NCBI GenBank assembly: GCA_934292725.1
Contig: CAKQXY010000015.1
Coordinates: 3,409 to 67,408 of the forward strand
Direction of reading: 5' to 3'
DNA from: an uncultured Lachnospiraceae bacterium
Lineage (GTDB): Bacteria > Bacillota > Clostridia > Lachnospirales > Lachnospiraceae
DNA length: 64,000 nt
The notes beneath the pieces are model-generated. The model did no database searches. It saw only the letters and a list, made by a program, of their open reading frames with translations, and was not told the DNA's origin. Below, one piece after another: positions 1 to 9,474 of this stretch (its first letter is position 1; every line of letters starts with the position of its first letter). The position numbers and the translations under genes were made by a program.

Positions 1-389
1 AAATATTTTTTATTGTTTCTTCCAAGCATTTTTTCTGCAAATGCTCCAACTGCACGAGATCTTGACTGTCCGGCATAGCAATGAATTAACAGTATATCTA
101 CATCCATATGATTACGAATAAATGTGATAACAGAATCTGCCATTTTTTCATCAAACAACACAGCTCCTTTTGTTTCTTTCACAACATCATCAAAATATAA
201 TGTAAGAACACCTTTGCAGAATTTATTTTCCGAAAACGTAACGCCAAAACCACCTGTATGCGTATCCTGAATTGAGATAACCGCATAGGTATCTTTTCTT
301 TTTGCGTCCTCTTCGCATCCTGCTGGATAATAATGGTCCAGCACAAAATCAAATGCTTCATTCAATGATTTCACTAATACTCGCTTCAT
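1..389 (-). CDS. Dual-specificity/tyrosine phosphatase-like protein, 3' end cut by window edge
   Basis: My own reading from an ATG at 389 gives an open frame of about 129 residues that runs off the left edge. It contains the cysteine phosphatase signature HCYAGQSRS (His103, Cys104, Arg110), the HCx5R P-loop of protein tyrosine and dual-specificity phosphatases, so phosphate-monoester hydrolysis is likely. The start is supported by GGGGAG eight bases upstream and a good promoter at 427-455. The N-terminal 100 residues match nothing I can name. Substrate unknown. It could also be an inositol-phosphate-type phosphatase of the same fold. Confidence 0.75.
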   Translation of the reverse strand, partial: MKRVLVKSLNEAFDFVLDHYYPAGCEEDAKRKDTYAVISIQDTHTGGFGVTFSENKFCKGVLTLYFDDVVKETKGAVLFDEKMADSVITFIRNHMDVDILLIHCYAGQSRSRAVGAFAEKMLGRNNKKY

Positions 390-426
390 TTGCCATTCTC
401 CCCAATACCCATTTTTCAATAATTTT

Positions 427-455
427 ATTATAACATGCTTTCTACCCCTTGTCAT
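427..455 (-). promoter_or_regulatory. Sigma-A promoter of the phosphatase gene
   Basis: On the minus strand ATGACA is followed by exactly 17 bases and then TATAAT, about 40 bases upstream of the phosphatase start at 389. Confidence 0.6.
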
Positions 456-560
456 TGAATTTATCATACTCTTCAATCTCGATATATCCCTTCTAAGCAA
501 ATCCACAAAATCACTAGAAATGGAAAAGAACCATAGGTGACAGGTACGATGGTTTGATTA

Positions 561-741
561 GTGTCCCTGGTGGCTCAAGTTTGCAAACTTTTGTTCTTTC
601 TCCGACTCTACTGTATTCTAATAAACACAAAAAAGCCTGAAAGCTCTTTTCTTGAACTTTCAGACTTTTTAATATCATGATATTGTGAGGGACACATATC
701 GAGCCAGTAGTGACACATTTTGAGCCACCGTCCCTGTCCCC
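561..741. repeat. Transposon-end-like remnant with inverted and tandem repeats
   Basis: GTGTCCCTGGTGGCTCAA (561-578) faces an inverted partner around 718-736 sharing the core GGTGGCTCAA. The right side also carries two tandem units, GACACATATCGAGCCA (691-706) and GACACATTTTGAGCCA (712-727). Multiple short GGCTCA/GTGTC terminal repeats resemble the ends of IS21-family elements, but there is no transposase here, so this is a remnant or a MITE-like element. A terminator lies inside it. The rest of 390-745 holds only the phosphatase promoter and no credible gene. Confidence 0.45.
626..670 (-). terminator. Terminator of the alpha-glucosidase operon
   Basis: A stem at 635-644/657-666 (core CTGAAAG/CTTTCAG) is flanked by A and T runs on both sides, so it can stop transcription in either direction. 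On the minus strand it follows the GH13 gene. Confidence 0.65.
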
Positions 742-745
742 ATGG

Positions 746-2428
746 TCATCGTGCGTACACTACAGCCTCATATGGTCTGAGCGTGGACTCGTCTGTATCC
801 TTGTAATTCTGGATAAGGATGTTCTTTGCTGCATGAATCTTTTCCTGAATCTCTGCCGGGATGGCAACATTTGTGTCGGAATCGTTGCAAAGTACAAGCA
901 GCTGTTTATCACCAAGTGTTCTGGTATATGCGTAAATCTGCGGATGATCTGGAATCAATACGTCGTACACACCGTCCACCATAACTTCGTTTGTATGGCG
1001 AAGTGCAATCAGCTTTTTATAATAAGCAAAAACAGAATCTGGATCGTTTACCTGCGCAGCTGCGTTGATTGTTTTGTAGTTTTTATTTACCTGAAGCCAT
1101 GGTGTGCCTGATGTGAAGCCGCCATTTTCGGATGCATCCCACTGCATTGGTGTACGTGCATTATCACGTCCAACTGCCTTGATATAGCCCATAACTGTTT
1201 CGGCCGGGATATTTTCTTTTGTTGTCAGCTCTTTGTAAGCATTGAGACTTTCAATATCACGATAATCTGCGATATTTTCCATGTAGGCATTTGTCATGCC
1301 AAGCTCCTCACCCTGGTATACATATGGCGTACCCTTCTGGAAATGAGTCATAGTTGCAAGCATCTTGGCTGACAGTTCACGGTACTGCTCACTATCATTT
1401 CCAAAGCGTGAAACACATCTTGGCTGATCATGATTAGACAAAAACAAGCTGTTCCATGCGCATCCCTCTAAGTCCTTCTGCCACTTTGTAAAGTTTGCAC
1501 GCAGCTCTGGCATAGTCATTGCCTCACCGTCCCACTTTCCATGATGGCACGGTTTCAGCGTACTTCCTGAAACATGCTCAAACTGGAAAATCATATCAAG
1601 CTCGCTGCCATCAACGTTTGCATATTTCTTTGCCTGCTCAGCATTTACGCCTGGACACTCACCTACAGTAATCAAACGATACTTAGACAGCACTTTTTCG
1701 TTCATCTCACGCAGATATTTGTGGATGTTTGGACCGTCACAGCTTGTATTTCCAGTGTAGCCATTTCCATTCTCCGGTCCATCCGGCAGACCCGGATACT
1801 TGGAAATCATACTGATTACATCCATACGGAAGCCATCGATTCCCTTGTCGCACCACCAGGTCATCATCTTAAAGACTTCATCGCGAACCTTCGGATTATC
1901 CCAGTTTAAATCTGGCTGCTTACGTGAGAAGGAGTGAAGATAAAACTGACCTACACTCTCTACATACTCCCATGCTGAACCACTAAAGCATGACTCCCAG
2001 CGGTTAGGCGGGTTACCGTTTTTGTCAGGATCTGCCCACATATAATAATCGTGATACGGGTTATCCTTGCTCTTCTTGCTCTCAATAAACCACTTATGCT
2101 CGTCAGAGGTGTGGTTAACAACAAGATCCATCATGATTTTTATATTAAGACGATGTGCCTTCTCCAGCACGCGGTCAAAATCGTCCATGGTTCCAAAATC
2201 GTCCATGATATCCTGATAATCACTGATATCATATCCATTATCATCATTAGGAGATTTATAAACTGGGGACATCCAGATCACATTAATGCCAAGCTCTGCC
2301 AGATAGTCAAGCTTCTCATAGATACCCTGTAAATCACCGATTCCATCTCCATTTGAATCCTTGAAGCTTCTCGGATAAATCTGATAAACTACCGCATTTT
2401 TCCACCATTTTTCGTTCATATGCTTCAT
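746..2428 (-). CDS. GH13 alpha-glucosidase (oligo-1,6-glucosidase type)
   Basis: A 560-residue cytoplasmic enzyme without a signal peptide, expected to release glucose from isomalto- or malto-oligosaccharides after uptake. GH13 regions are clear: DLVVNHTSD (101-109), GFRMDV with nucleophile Asp203, GE with acid/base Glu257, and SNHDQPR with Asp334. Length and motifs fit the MalL/oligo-1,6-glucosidase group; a trehalose-6-phosphate hydrolase is the main alternative, but no trehalose PTS is nearby. AAGAGG lies only two bases before the first ATG, so the second ATG (2419) is an equally good start. It is the last gene of the GH31-GH13 pair and ends next to the repeat remnant. Confidence 0.9.
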   Translation of the reverse strand: MKHMNEKWWKNAVVYQIYPRSFKDSNGDGIGDLQGIYEKLDYLAELGINVIWMSPVYKSPNDDNGYDISDYQDIMDDFGTMDDFDRVLEKAHRLNIKIMMDLVVNHTSDEHKWFIESKKSKDNPYHDYYMWADPDKNGNPPNRWESCFSGSAWEYVESVGQFYLHSFSRKQPDLNWDNPKVRDEVFKMMTWWCDKGIDGFRMDVISMISKYPGLPDGPENGNGYTGNTSCDGPNIHKYLREMNEKVLSKYRLITVGECPGVNAEQAKKYANVDGSELDMIFQFEHVSGSTLKPCHHGKWDGEAMTMPELRANFTKWQKDLEGCAWNSLFLSNHDQPRCVSRFGNDSEQYRELSAKMLATMTHFQKGTPYVYQGEELGMTNAYMENIADYRDIESLNAYKELTTKENIPAETVMGYIKAVGRDNARTPMQWDASENGGFTSGTPWLQVNKNYKTINAAAQVNDPDSVFAYYKKLIALRHTNEVMVDGVYDVLIPDHPQIYAYTRTLGDKQLLVLCNDSDTNVAIPAEIQEKIHAAKNILIQNYKDTDESTLRPYEAVVYAR

Positions 2429-2479
2429 AACCTCTTTCTACTAAATATTTTGTTTTATTTTAACATGATACTTGCCACA

Positions 2480-2499
2480 GCTCGTGATTTGCCACGAGC
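2480..2499. repeat. Hairpin between GH31 and GH13 genes
   Basis: A perfect 7-bp stem GCTCGTG/CACGAGC with a six-base loop. The adjoining CACGAGCCGGGC is also found inside the dispersed element at 49690-49870, so this may be a decayed fragment of that family. No T run follows, so it is a processing or stability stem rather than a terminator. Confidence 0.4.
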
Positions 2500-2524
2500 C
2501 GGGCTTTGATTCTAACTTACATTC

Positions 2525-4876
2525 TTAATCCAGCGCTGTCAAGATCTCCTTCACTGCACCAAATACATCCTCTGGTGCATTAAGAAGAGTGAGCTGATCA
2601 AGCAAATATGCATCATTTCTTGCTCCCTTCTTCTGGGCGATTGCATAGATCTGCTCCTTTAAGCTAAACTCGATCTCTGCGCGATTTAACAGTTCGAATA
2701 TACGCTCAACCGGATGATTATCAGCAAGTGCAGTATTGTATGTAACAACTGTAATCTCACTTTCAATATCCTGCATAGGAAGAATTACTGTTGTGCACTG
2801 CTTGTCGCTGTCGTAAGAAGTCTCAAGAGTCTCATATGTGCCATCTGCTTTCTTTTTCTGTGCCGTCATGCCTGGTGCTGTACCTGCAAATACAAGTTCA
2901 TATGCACGCTCTTTTGGCATTCCTTCCATCTTTATATTTTCTGGTGCAATCGTAAGAACAGCCTCATCGCCCCACTGATATGTAAATGTGGTTGAGCACC
3001 AAACATTATCTGTTGCTTCTTCATCAAGTCTAAAGCTTCCGTCTGCGCCTGCTGCTACGATAACCTTAAGAATATCTGGATTGTCAATCTTATTGCCTGT
3101 TGTGCGCGCATCAAGTGTGACAATGGCACCTGCCTTTGCCAGTACCGGAATGCTGTCGAGACTGCGGTACAGCTCGATCTTACGATCTCCATTGTAAACT
3201 GTTCCTGTAAACAAATCAATCCAGGTTCCCTCTGGAAGAAGTGTCATAACCTTACCCATTCTGGTAGCTGTGCTTATTGGCTGTGTGATCGGATTTACAA
3301 GGATATCTGAGCCAAAATAGTACTCGTTCTTCATTCTAAATGCATCCCACTTGCCAGGATTCTGATAGTAAAGCGGCTGAATAAGCGGAATACCTTCCTC
3401 GCTTGCTCTGCGGTTCATCGTATGAAGATATGGAATCATCTGATGACGCAGACGAAGGAACTTGTCCATAATGGTCTCAACTTCCTTGCGGTAACGCCAC
3501 GGCTCTTTTCCGTTAAACTCGCTGCAGGAGCTGTGAAGACGCATAATCGGAGAGAATACACCAAGCTGCAGCCAGCGAAGTGCAAGCTCATCGTTTTTAT
3601 AGCCCATCATGTGACCGCCGATATCATGGCTCCACCAGCCATAGCCGATGTTTGATGCTGTTGCAGTAAAGTAAGGCTGGAAATCTAATGATTCCCATGT
3701 AATCACAGTGTCACCTGAAAATCCTACCGGATAACGATGGCTTCCCGGACCTGAATAGCGTGAGAAAATAAGTCCCTTTCCATCTTTTTTCTGACTGTGA
3801 AGTGTATGATAATGATTTAACATCCACAGCGGATCAAGACCTGGAATCGCAGTGTTGGTGCCCTGCTGCCAGTCAATCCACCAGAAATCAACACCAGTGT
3901 TTTTCTCAAGCTTCTCATAAACATATTTAAAATAGCCTTCAAGAAGCTTTCTGTTTGTGAAATCCATCAAAATTGGCTCGCCTTTTTCCTGATCAACACC
4001 CATGTAGGTAGCAAATTCTGGGTAAAGATCCTCGAATGCACGCACACCGTCTGCCGGGTGATCGTTTAACGTTACTTTCATGCCTCTGTCGTGAAGGTTA
4101 TCTGTAAAGCGCTTTGGATCTGGGAAATAATCCTTATTCCATGTATAGCCTGTCCAGCCTGTTCCATACTTTGGATCAACATCAGTCACATGCCAGTCCA
4201 TGTCGATAACGCCAACAGTAAATGGAAGGTCTTCCTTTTCAAAACGATCCATAAGCTCCAAATATGATTTCTCAGTATATTTATAGTAGCGGCTCCACCA
4301 GTTTCCAAGTGCATATTTAGGAAGAATAGGTGTTGCGCCAGTTAATTTATAATAATCCTTCAGGCAGCCTAAATAATCAGTGCCATAGCCAAAGAAATAA
4401 AGATCTTCTGCCTCGATATCCTTTCGTGTCTCAATCCAGCCATCTTCTGCAAGAAGCATAGAACCCTTGTCGGAAATAACTGCCCAGCCCTCGAAGGAGA
4501 ATAAGCCATCCTGTAATGGAATCTCACCGTTTGCCTCATCAAGTGTTCTGGTGGTTCCTTTTAAGTTATGGCCTTTATCACCATAGTGCCATACTGATGT
4601 GAATGCCACCATCTGATTTTTCAGCTCGACGCGCAGGTTATTTCCAGCAAATTTGCCGCCAGTGTAGACGAGTCTTGCCTTGTCAGTCTCAATGATCAGC
4701 TCACCATTCTTCTCATTTACAGTGTATTCTGGCACATCAAAGGTTCTATTTACAACCATCTGAGTCTTCTTGTCTACAAACACACCTTTTTCGCTGTATT
4801 CCATACGAATCATGCTCGGTGTTAGTACGGTAAAACGATAATTTTCGCCCTGTACAATTGCATTTTTTACGTTCAT
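2525..4876 (-). CDS. GH31 alpha-glucosidase
   Basis: A 783-residue cytoplasmic GH31 enzyme hydrolysing terminal alpha-glucosidic (possibly alpha-xylosidic) bonds. An N-terminal beta-sandwich (about 1-180) precedes the TIM barrel. The nucleophile is Asp335 in WWIDW and the acid/base Asp389 in FSGDT; WWSHDIGG (414-421) is typical of the family. C-terminal beta domains follow, with an extra helical tail after about residue 690. AGGAGG eight to nine bases before the ATG fixes the start. It sits between the YesM-type kinase gene and the GH13 gene on one strand, so the three are probably co-transcribed for alpha-glucan oligosaccharide use. Confidence 0.93.
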   Translation of the reverse strand: MNVKNAIVQGENYRFTVLTPSMIRMEYSEKGVFVDKKTQMVVNRTFDVPEYTVNEKNGELIIETDKARLVYTGGKFAGNNLRVELKNQMVAFTSVWHYGDKGHNLKGTTRTLDEANGEIPLQDGLFSFEGWAVISDKGSMLLAEDGWIETRKDIEAEDLYFFGYGTDYLGCLKDYYKLTGATPILPKYALGNWWSRYYKYTEKSYLELMDRFEKEDLPFTVGVIDMDWHVTDVDPKYGTGWTGYTWNKDYFPDPKRFTDNLHDRGMKVTLNDHPADGVRAFEDLYPEFATYMGVDQEKGEPILMDFTNRKLLEGYFKYVYEKLEKNTGVDFWWIDWQQGTNTAIPGLDPLWMLNHYHTLHSQKKDGKGLIFSRYSGPGSHRYPVGFSGDTVITWESLDFQPYFTATASNIGYGWWSHDIGGHMMGYKNDELALRWLQLGVFSPIMRLHSSCSEFNGKEPWRYRKEVETIMDKFLRLRHQMIPYLHTMNRRASEEGIPLIQPLYYQNPGKWDAFRMKNEYYFGSDILVNPITQPISTATRMGKVMTLLPEGTWIDLFTGTVYNGDRKIELYRSLDSIPVLAKAGAIVTLDARTTGNKIDNPDILKVIVAAGADGSFRLDEEATDNVWCSTTFTYQWGDEAVLTIAPENIKMEGMPKERAYELVFAGTAPGMTAQKKKADGTYETLETSYDSDKQCTTVILPMQDIESEITVVTYNTALADNHPVERIFELLNRAEIEFSLKEQIYAIAQKKGARNDAYLLDQLTLLNAPEDVFGAVKEILTALD

Positions 4877-5040
4877 TTTTAATATCCTCCTTATATTTTG
4901 ATTCTCTGCTTTATTTCACTTGCTTTAGTATAAAGCATAATTCTACATATTTCTTGCAATATTTTTCCTATTTATAACACAATCCTGCTGTGTTGTGTTA
5001 CCCGCTAGTATACGAAGAGGGCTTCACATTTCCCTATACT

Positions 5041-6750
5041 TTATTTATCTTTCAGCGTAATCCACACCTCTGATATTGCTCCAAAGTTCTCATCCATATT
5101 AGATAAGTGAAATTCTGCCTGCTCTCCGTATATCAGGTTTAAACGTTTTTTGATGTTTTGAAGGCCAACATGGCGGCGGTCATTGTAATAGATTTCGCCA
5201 TTATTTTCAATTTTTTCAAGGACTTCCGACGAAAAGCCTTTGCCATTATCTGACACACAGATATAAAGACATTCTGCATCATTATGTTTTTCTTTTGTGA
5301 TAAATAAAGAGATTTCTCCTTTTCGTTCTGGTGTTAAACCATGAGAAAAGGAATTTTCCACAAGTGTCTGCAAAAGAAGCACAGGAATTTCAATATCTCC
5401 AAGTCCATCATCTACCATGCAGTCAAATTGAAAATAGTCTTCACCATAGCGAAAGCGCTGAATGCTGATATAGTTTTCTACGTGGGCAATCTCCTCAGAA
5501 AGAGGGCGAAGCACTTGAGAACCCTTATAAATATAGCGAATATAATCAGACAAAATGGAAGTAATAGTTACAATATCTGTCTCACCCTTGTTGTCTGCTA
5601 TTCCATGTATCAGGCTTATACAATTTAAGAAAAAGTGCGGCCTTATCTGCTCTTGCGCAAACTCAAGCTCAATCTGTTTTTCATTAAGTTCCTTCTCGTA
5701 AATCGTAATTTTCAGTGCCTGGATCTTTCGAATCAGATTTCTAAACTGCTCATTTGCACTCTCAAGCTCTAAAAGATTATTGGAGGAATTGTCATGCAGA
5801 TATTTATCTGTGTCAAGTTCGTCAAGGCTATTGACAAAGCTTTGGAGTGGAAATAAGATATGACGAACATAGATTGATACAACGACAGCACAGACAAATA
5901 TACAAATTACCAGCATTATAATAAGAATAACTTCCCACCTATTTGCGTCTTGAATCACACCATTTCCTGGCACAACATAGATACACAAATCACCGAGACC
6001 ACTAATCGCATAACGATATATATTCGCCTGCTTTACAGCTCCCTGCTCAAAATCTTTAATCTCCTCTTCACTGACATTCTGCGGAAAAATATTATCTTCT
6101 TTATCAGTATCATATATGTATGGCAGAATCGTGTAGCCTTTAGTACAATTTTCAAGATCCTCAAAAATACGCTCCAATGGGATCAAGTTTCCTGCTATCT
6201 TTGCCCCTTTCATATACCAGGTTAGCAGGTACATCTGATCTTCTATCTTAACAAACTCGTGATAAAGTGAGTTCTGTCGCCTTGTCATATTTGCAGAAAG
6301 ATAGACCATTAAAAAACGTTCAATTGATGTCTTTACGCTTTTTGAAAATTTTGTTCCCGTACTCGTAATTAAGGCATTCGATGTGCCGATATACTCAAAA
6401 TAACCATCTACCGAATCATGCCAAATTGCCTGAATCCGAAGCTGTTCTGAAATTTTTTTCAAAATCGGAATAGCTTTCGAACTTCCAGAATTAAAATAAT
6501 CAGGCAGCTCATTTGTTGCCTCATTCGACTCTAACATGTTGATCAGTTCAACACGCATAACATCCATCTCTTTTCGAAGCTGGCTGGCATAAAGTTCTAC
6601 CGTCTCTGACACATATTGATTTACCAGGTTCCTATTCTGGTTAGTGCTGACAAGAAGTGTTCCTGCCAAGCATGATAACAAAAGCATTACAATTAAAAGA
6701 ATTGAAAAAACGATCTTTCTTAAACTGAACTGCTTTACCTTAATATGCAT
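5041..6750 (-). CDS. YesM-type sensor histidine kinase
   Basis: A 569-residue membrane kinase of the His_kinase/HATPase family (LytS/YesM group). TM1 is near 13-35 and TM2 near 273-296, enclosing an extracytoplasmic sensor domain of about 235 residues; a HAMP-like linker follows. The phosphoacceptor is His372 in QIRPHFFLN, with an N box around 461-471 (VENSFSHG) and G boxes DNGKG (501-505) and VGLQNIKKRL (528-537). It probably signals to the YesN-type regulator at 10599, from which it is separated by the transporter genes. Likely input is sugar or ligand-loaded binding protein. Confidence 0.92.
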   Translation of the reverse strand: MHIKVKQFSLRKIVFSILLIVMLLLSCLAGTLLVSTNQNRNLVNQYVSETVELYASQLRKEMDVMRVELINMLESNEATNELPDYFNSGSSKAIPILKKISEQLRIQAIWHDSVDGYFEYIGTSNALITSTGTKFSKSVKTSIERFLMVYLSANMTRRQNSLYHEFVKIEDQMYLLTWYMKGAKIAGNLIPLERIFEDLENCTKGYTILPYIYDTDKEDNIFPQNVSEEEIKDFEQGAVKQANIYRYAISGLGDLCIYVVPGNGVIQDANRWEVILIIMLVICIFVCAVVVSIYVRHILFPLQSFVNSLDELDTDKYLHDNSSNNLLELESANEQFRNLIRKIQALKITIYEKELNEKQIELEFAQEQIRPHFFLNCISLIHGIADNKGETDIVTITSILSDYIRYIYKGSQVLRPLSEEIAHVENYISIQRFRYGEDYFQFDCMVDDGLGDIEIPVLLLQTLVENSFSHGLTPERKGEISLFITKEKHNDAECLYICVSDNGKGFSSEVLEKIENNGEIYYNDRRHVGLQNIKKRLNLIYGEQAEFHLSNMDENFGAISEVWITLKDK

Positions 6751-6773
6751 TGGCTTACCTCCTTTATCACGTC

Positions 6774-6816
6774 CTACAACAAAAGCAGCCAGAAAATCTG
6801 TCTGCTTTTATTGTAG
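6774..6816 (-). terminator. Attenuator hairpin after the solute-binding-protein gene
   Basis: A long stem CTACAACAAAAGCAG/CTGCTTTTATTGTAG lies between the SBP stop (6853) and the kinase start (6750). Partial termination or 3'-end protection here would make the binding protein more abundant than the kinase and enzymes. Confidence 0.6.
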
Positions 6817-6852
6817 TCTATTTCATTTTGCCTGTCTACAGAGAAATTTTAT

Positions 6853-8460
6853 TTACTCCATACTCTCAAGATAAGCTGCATATGCACCCTGCTGTAAGGA
6901 TACCATTTCCTCCAGACCCATTGCATTTAACTGCTCGATATAGGAATCCCACTCATCCTCAACACCACCGTCTACTACCCAGTGAGCATACATAGCCTCA
7001 ACATAGCTGTAAACATCAGTTCCGATTGCAGTGATACGATTTAACTCATCCTCTGTGTACTGAAGAGCCGGCATTCCGGTATTCTTATCGGTAGTAACAT
7101 ACTTTGCGTTTACTTCGTCTTCCTTCAGCTTTGTTCCATCTGATACATCATCCGGGATGATAACCTTGTCATAGAACTCTGGATTCATGTACTTCGGGCC
7201 GAAATCTCTTAAGGAATTAGACCATGCTGCTGTATCAAGAGAAGTATCATCATCTGTAGAATGAACGCTGTAAGTTCCGTCATCATTTGCTGTTACAGTA
7301 ACACCCAGTGAACCATAGAAGGTCTGTAAGGAAACAAGATCATCATAGAAATTATCTGCCCACTTTAACAGTGCCTCTGGATCCTCACATGCAGTTGTGA
7401 TAACAAGCTCTCTATCGGTAATGTCTAATGATGCCGTAGCACACTCTACATAATGAATACCATTGTAGCCCTCAACAGCTTCCATTAAGGAGTACTGATC
7501 TGCATTCTGACCAGCTTCTGAATCAGCAGTCCATGCAGAGATAATGCCAACCTTAGAACCTCCCTCTGCCTGCAGCTTTGCTGTAACAGATGAACCATCC
7601 TGTGTGAAGTACTCTGGATCAAGTACGCCGTTTTCCCAGAGCATATGCATCCACTCAACAGCTTCCTTATAGTTTTCCTGTGCTGGAACAAATACAGCCT
7701 CGCCATCATTATTCAATCCCATGTAGTTGGTATTACGGCTAACCATGCAACCCCATGCAGAAAGGATGTGCTGGCAGTCTGCCTGAAGGTTAGTTCCTGC
7801 GTTATTTGTCAGTCCAATCTCATTTGTCGGATCGCCGTCACCGTCTGCATCCTCTTTTGCAAAAGCAAGGAGTACATCAGTCAGTTCATCGAGTGTCTTC
7901 GGAGCTTCTAAGCCAAGGTTATCTAACCAATCCTGGTTGATATACAGTCCATTTCCACATACGGTCGGACGAAGCGGAAGCTTCTTAGGGAGGGAATAAA
8001 TCTTTCCGTCACGGTCTGTACATGCAGCGCGAAGCTCCGGACACTCTTCCATTGCCTTTGTCAGATTCGGCATGGTCTCTTCGTTGATATATGGTGTCAG
8101 ATCAACGAAATAATCCTTGTTCTGTGCCATATCAGAAGAATTCAGACAGATACTTCCAACAAATGCATCCGGCAGCTCACCAGAAGCAAGAAGAAGAGAT
8201 TTCTGCTCTGACCAGTCAGAGTTGTAATAAATCTGCCAGTCAAGATCAACTCCTGCCTTCTCTTCCATCTCTGCCATTACGCCTTCCTTTAAGAAGTCAT
8301 TTGGCCATGCATCAGTCCAGCGAACAGTTGCTACAGTAAACTGCTTTGCATCGCCCTCATCTGCAAGTGCAGTAACAGTCGGTGCTGCAATAGCTCCAAG
8401 CATAGTTGCCTGTGCAAGAAGGATGCCTGCGGTTGCTTTCAGATTCATGTTTCTTTTCAT
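6853..8460 (-). CDS. Extracellular sugar-binding protein (ABC transporter, family 1, LplA-like)
   Basis: A 535-residue exported protein of the large LplA/YtcQ-type solute-binding group. An N-terminal signal peptide (KR-rich start, hydrophobic 10-27) ends in TALA before DEGDA, a signal peptidase I site; no lipobox cysteine is present, unusual for a Gram-positive SBP. Calcium-loop-like DADGDGDPTNEIG lies near residue 205. It is downstream of its two permease genes, and the whole set lies with alpha-glucosidases, so an alpha-gluco-oligosaccharide ligand is inferred. Confidence 0.9.
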   Translation of the reverse strand: MKRNMNLKATAGILLAQATMLGAIAAPTVTALADEGDAKQFTVATVRWTDAWPNDFLKEGVMAEMEEKAGVDLDWQIYYNSDWSEQKSLLLASGELPDAFVGSICLNSSDMAQNKDYFVDLTPYINEETMPNLTKAMEECPELRAACTDRDGKIYSLPKKLPLRPTVCGNGLYINQDWLDNLGLEAPKTLDELTDVLLAFAKEDADGDGDPTNEIGLTNNAGTNLQADCQHILSAWGCMVSRNTNYMGLNNDGEAVFVPAQENYKEAVEWMHMLWENGVLDPEYFTQDGSSVTAKLQAEGGSKVGIISAWTADSEAGQNADQYSLMEAVEGYNGIHYVECATASLDITDRELVITTACEDPEALLKWADNFYDDLVSLQTFYGSLGVTVTANDDGTYSVHSTDDDTSLDTAAWSNSLRDFGPKYMNPEFYDKVIIPDDVSDGTKLKEDEVNAKYVTTDKNTGMPALQYTEDELNRITAIGTDVYSYVEAMYAHWVVDGGVEDEWDSYIEQLNAMGLEEMVSLQQGAYAAYLESME

Positions 8461-8539
8461 AGTTTTAATCTCCTTTTTTTGTTTTATGATTTTATTATTT
8501 TTTTGTTTTGGATTATTCCAGGCTTTGCAGCCTTTTTTA

Positions 8540-9457
8540 TTAGCCCTTTACAGCACCGAGCATAACGCCCTGGTTGAAATATTTCTGTACAAATGGATAC
8601 ATGCACATGATTGGCGCTGATGATACAACGATTACTGCATACTTAATCAGATCGGCCATCTGCTTTGCTTCTACTGCTGCTGAGCCTGTCATCATAGAGC
8701 TGATTGTCTGGTTGCTGATTAAGATGTTTCTAAGAACGATCTGCAATGGCTGAAGTGCCTCACTTCTTAAATAGATCAATGCGTTGAAGTAGCCATTCCA
8801 CTGTCCAACTGCTGCCCACAATGCAATAACAGCGATGATTGCTTTAGAAAGCGGCAGACAGATTTTAAAGAAGAAGGACATGTAACCGCAACCGTCAAGC
8901 TGTGCTGCCTCCCAAAGTTCGTCTGGAATACTGTTTTCAAAGAATGTTCGTCCAACGATGATGTAGTAAGTAACAACCGAGAATGGAAGCACCATAACGG
9001 TCATTGTATCGGTCAGGCCAAGATTTTTTACTACCATGTATGTAGGAATCAGACCACCTGTAAAGAACATCGGAATCAGGTAGAACATGTTGAATAATTT
9101 CTTGCCATAAAACTTCTTTCTTGATAATGCGTAAGAAGCCGGGATATTAACAGCCAATGTGATAATTGTTCCAAGCACTACATAGATAATTGTGTTTCTG
9201 TAGCCAGTCCAGAGTCTTGTATAACCTAAAAGCTGCTTATACGCCTTTAAGCTGACGCCGCGTGGGATAAACATGATCTCGCCGTTTGATACCAGCTGCG
9301 GATCACTGATAGACGCGATTACGATAAAGTACATCGGATAGAGTGTAATCAGAATCAGAATTGTTCCAATTGTGTACAGAATGATATCAAAAATCAAGTC
9401 GGCTCTTGAACGCTTAATTTTATTTGTCTTTGCTATTTTGTATGCTGCCTTGCTCAC
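8540..9457 (-). CDS. Sugar ABC permease, YtcP/LplC type
   Basis: Inner-membrane permease of the carbohydrate uptake CUT1 group, about six transmembrane helices, with the EAA loop around SIPDELWEAAQLDGCG that docks to the ATPase, and a conserved C-terminal KYFNQGVMLGAVKG. The open frame extends to an ATG at 9475 overlapping the previous stop (TGATG), but that ATG has no ribosome site; a GTG at 9457 has GGAAGGGGG seven bases ahead and gives the usual N-terminus, so I prefer it. Partner of the LplB-type permease just upstream. No ATPase gene is in the locus. Confidence 0.9.
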   Translation of the reverse strand: MSKAAYKIAKTNKIKRSRADLIFDIILYTIGTILILITLYPMYFIVIASISDPQLVSNGEIMFIPRGVSLKAYKQLLGYTRLWTGYRNTIIYVVLGTIITLAVNIPASYALSRKKFYGKKLFNMFYLIPMFFTGGLIPTYMVVKNLGLTDTMTVMVLPFSVVTYYIIVGRTFFENSIPDELWEAAQLDGCGYMSFFFKICLPLSKAIIAVIALWAAVGQWNGYFNALIYLRSEALQPLQIVLRNILISNQTISSMMTGSAAVEAKQMADLIKYAVIVVSSAPIMCMYPFVQKYFNQGVMLGAVKG

Positions 9458-9474
9458 TGTTTTTCCCCCTTCCA

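Noticed and set aside
710..1111. 133-residue plus-strand open frame
   Set aside because: It lies opposite the GH13 gene, has no ribosome site and an unnatural Cys-rich composition; a shadow of the real gene.
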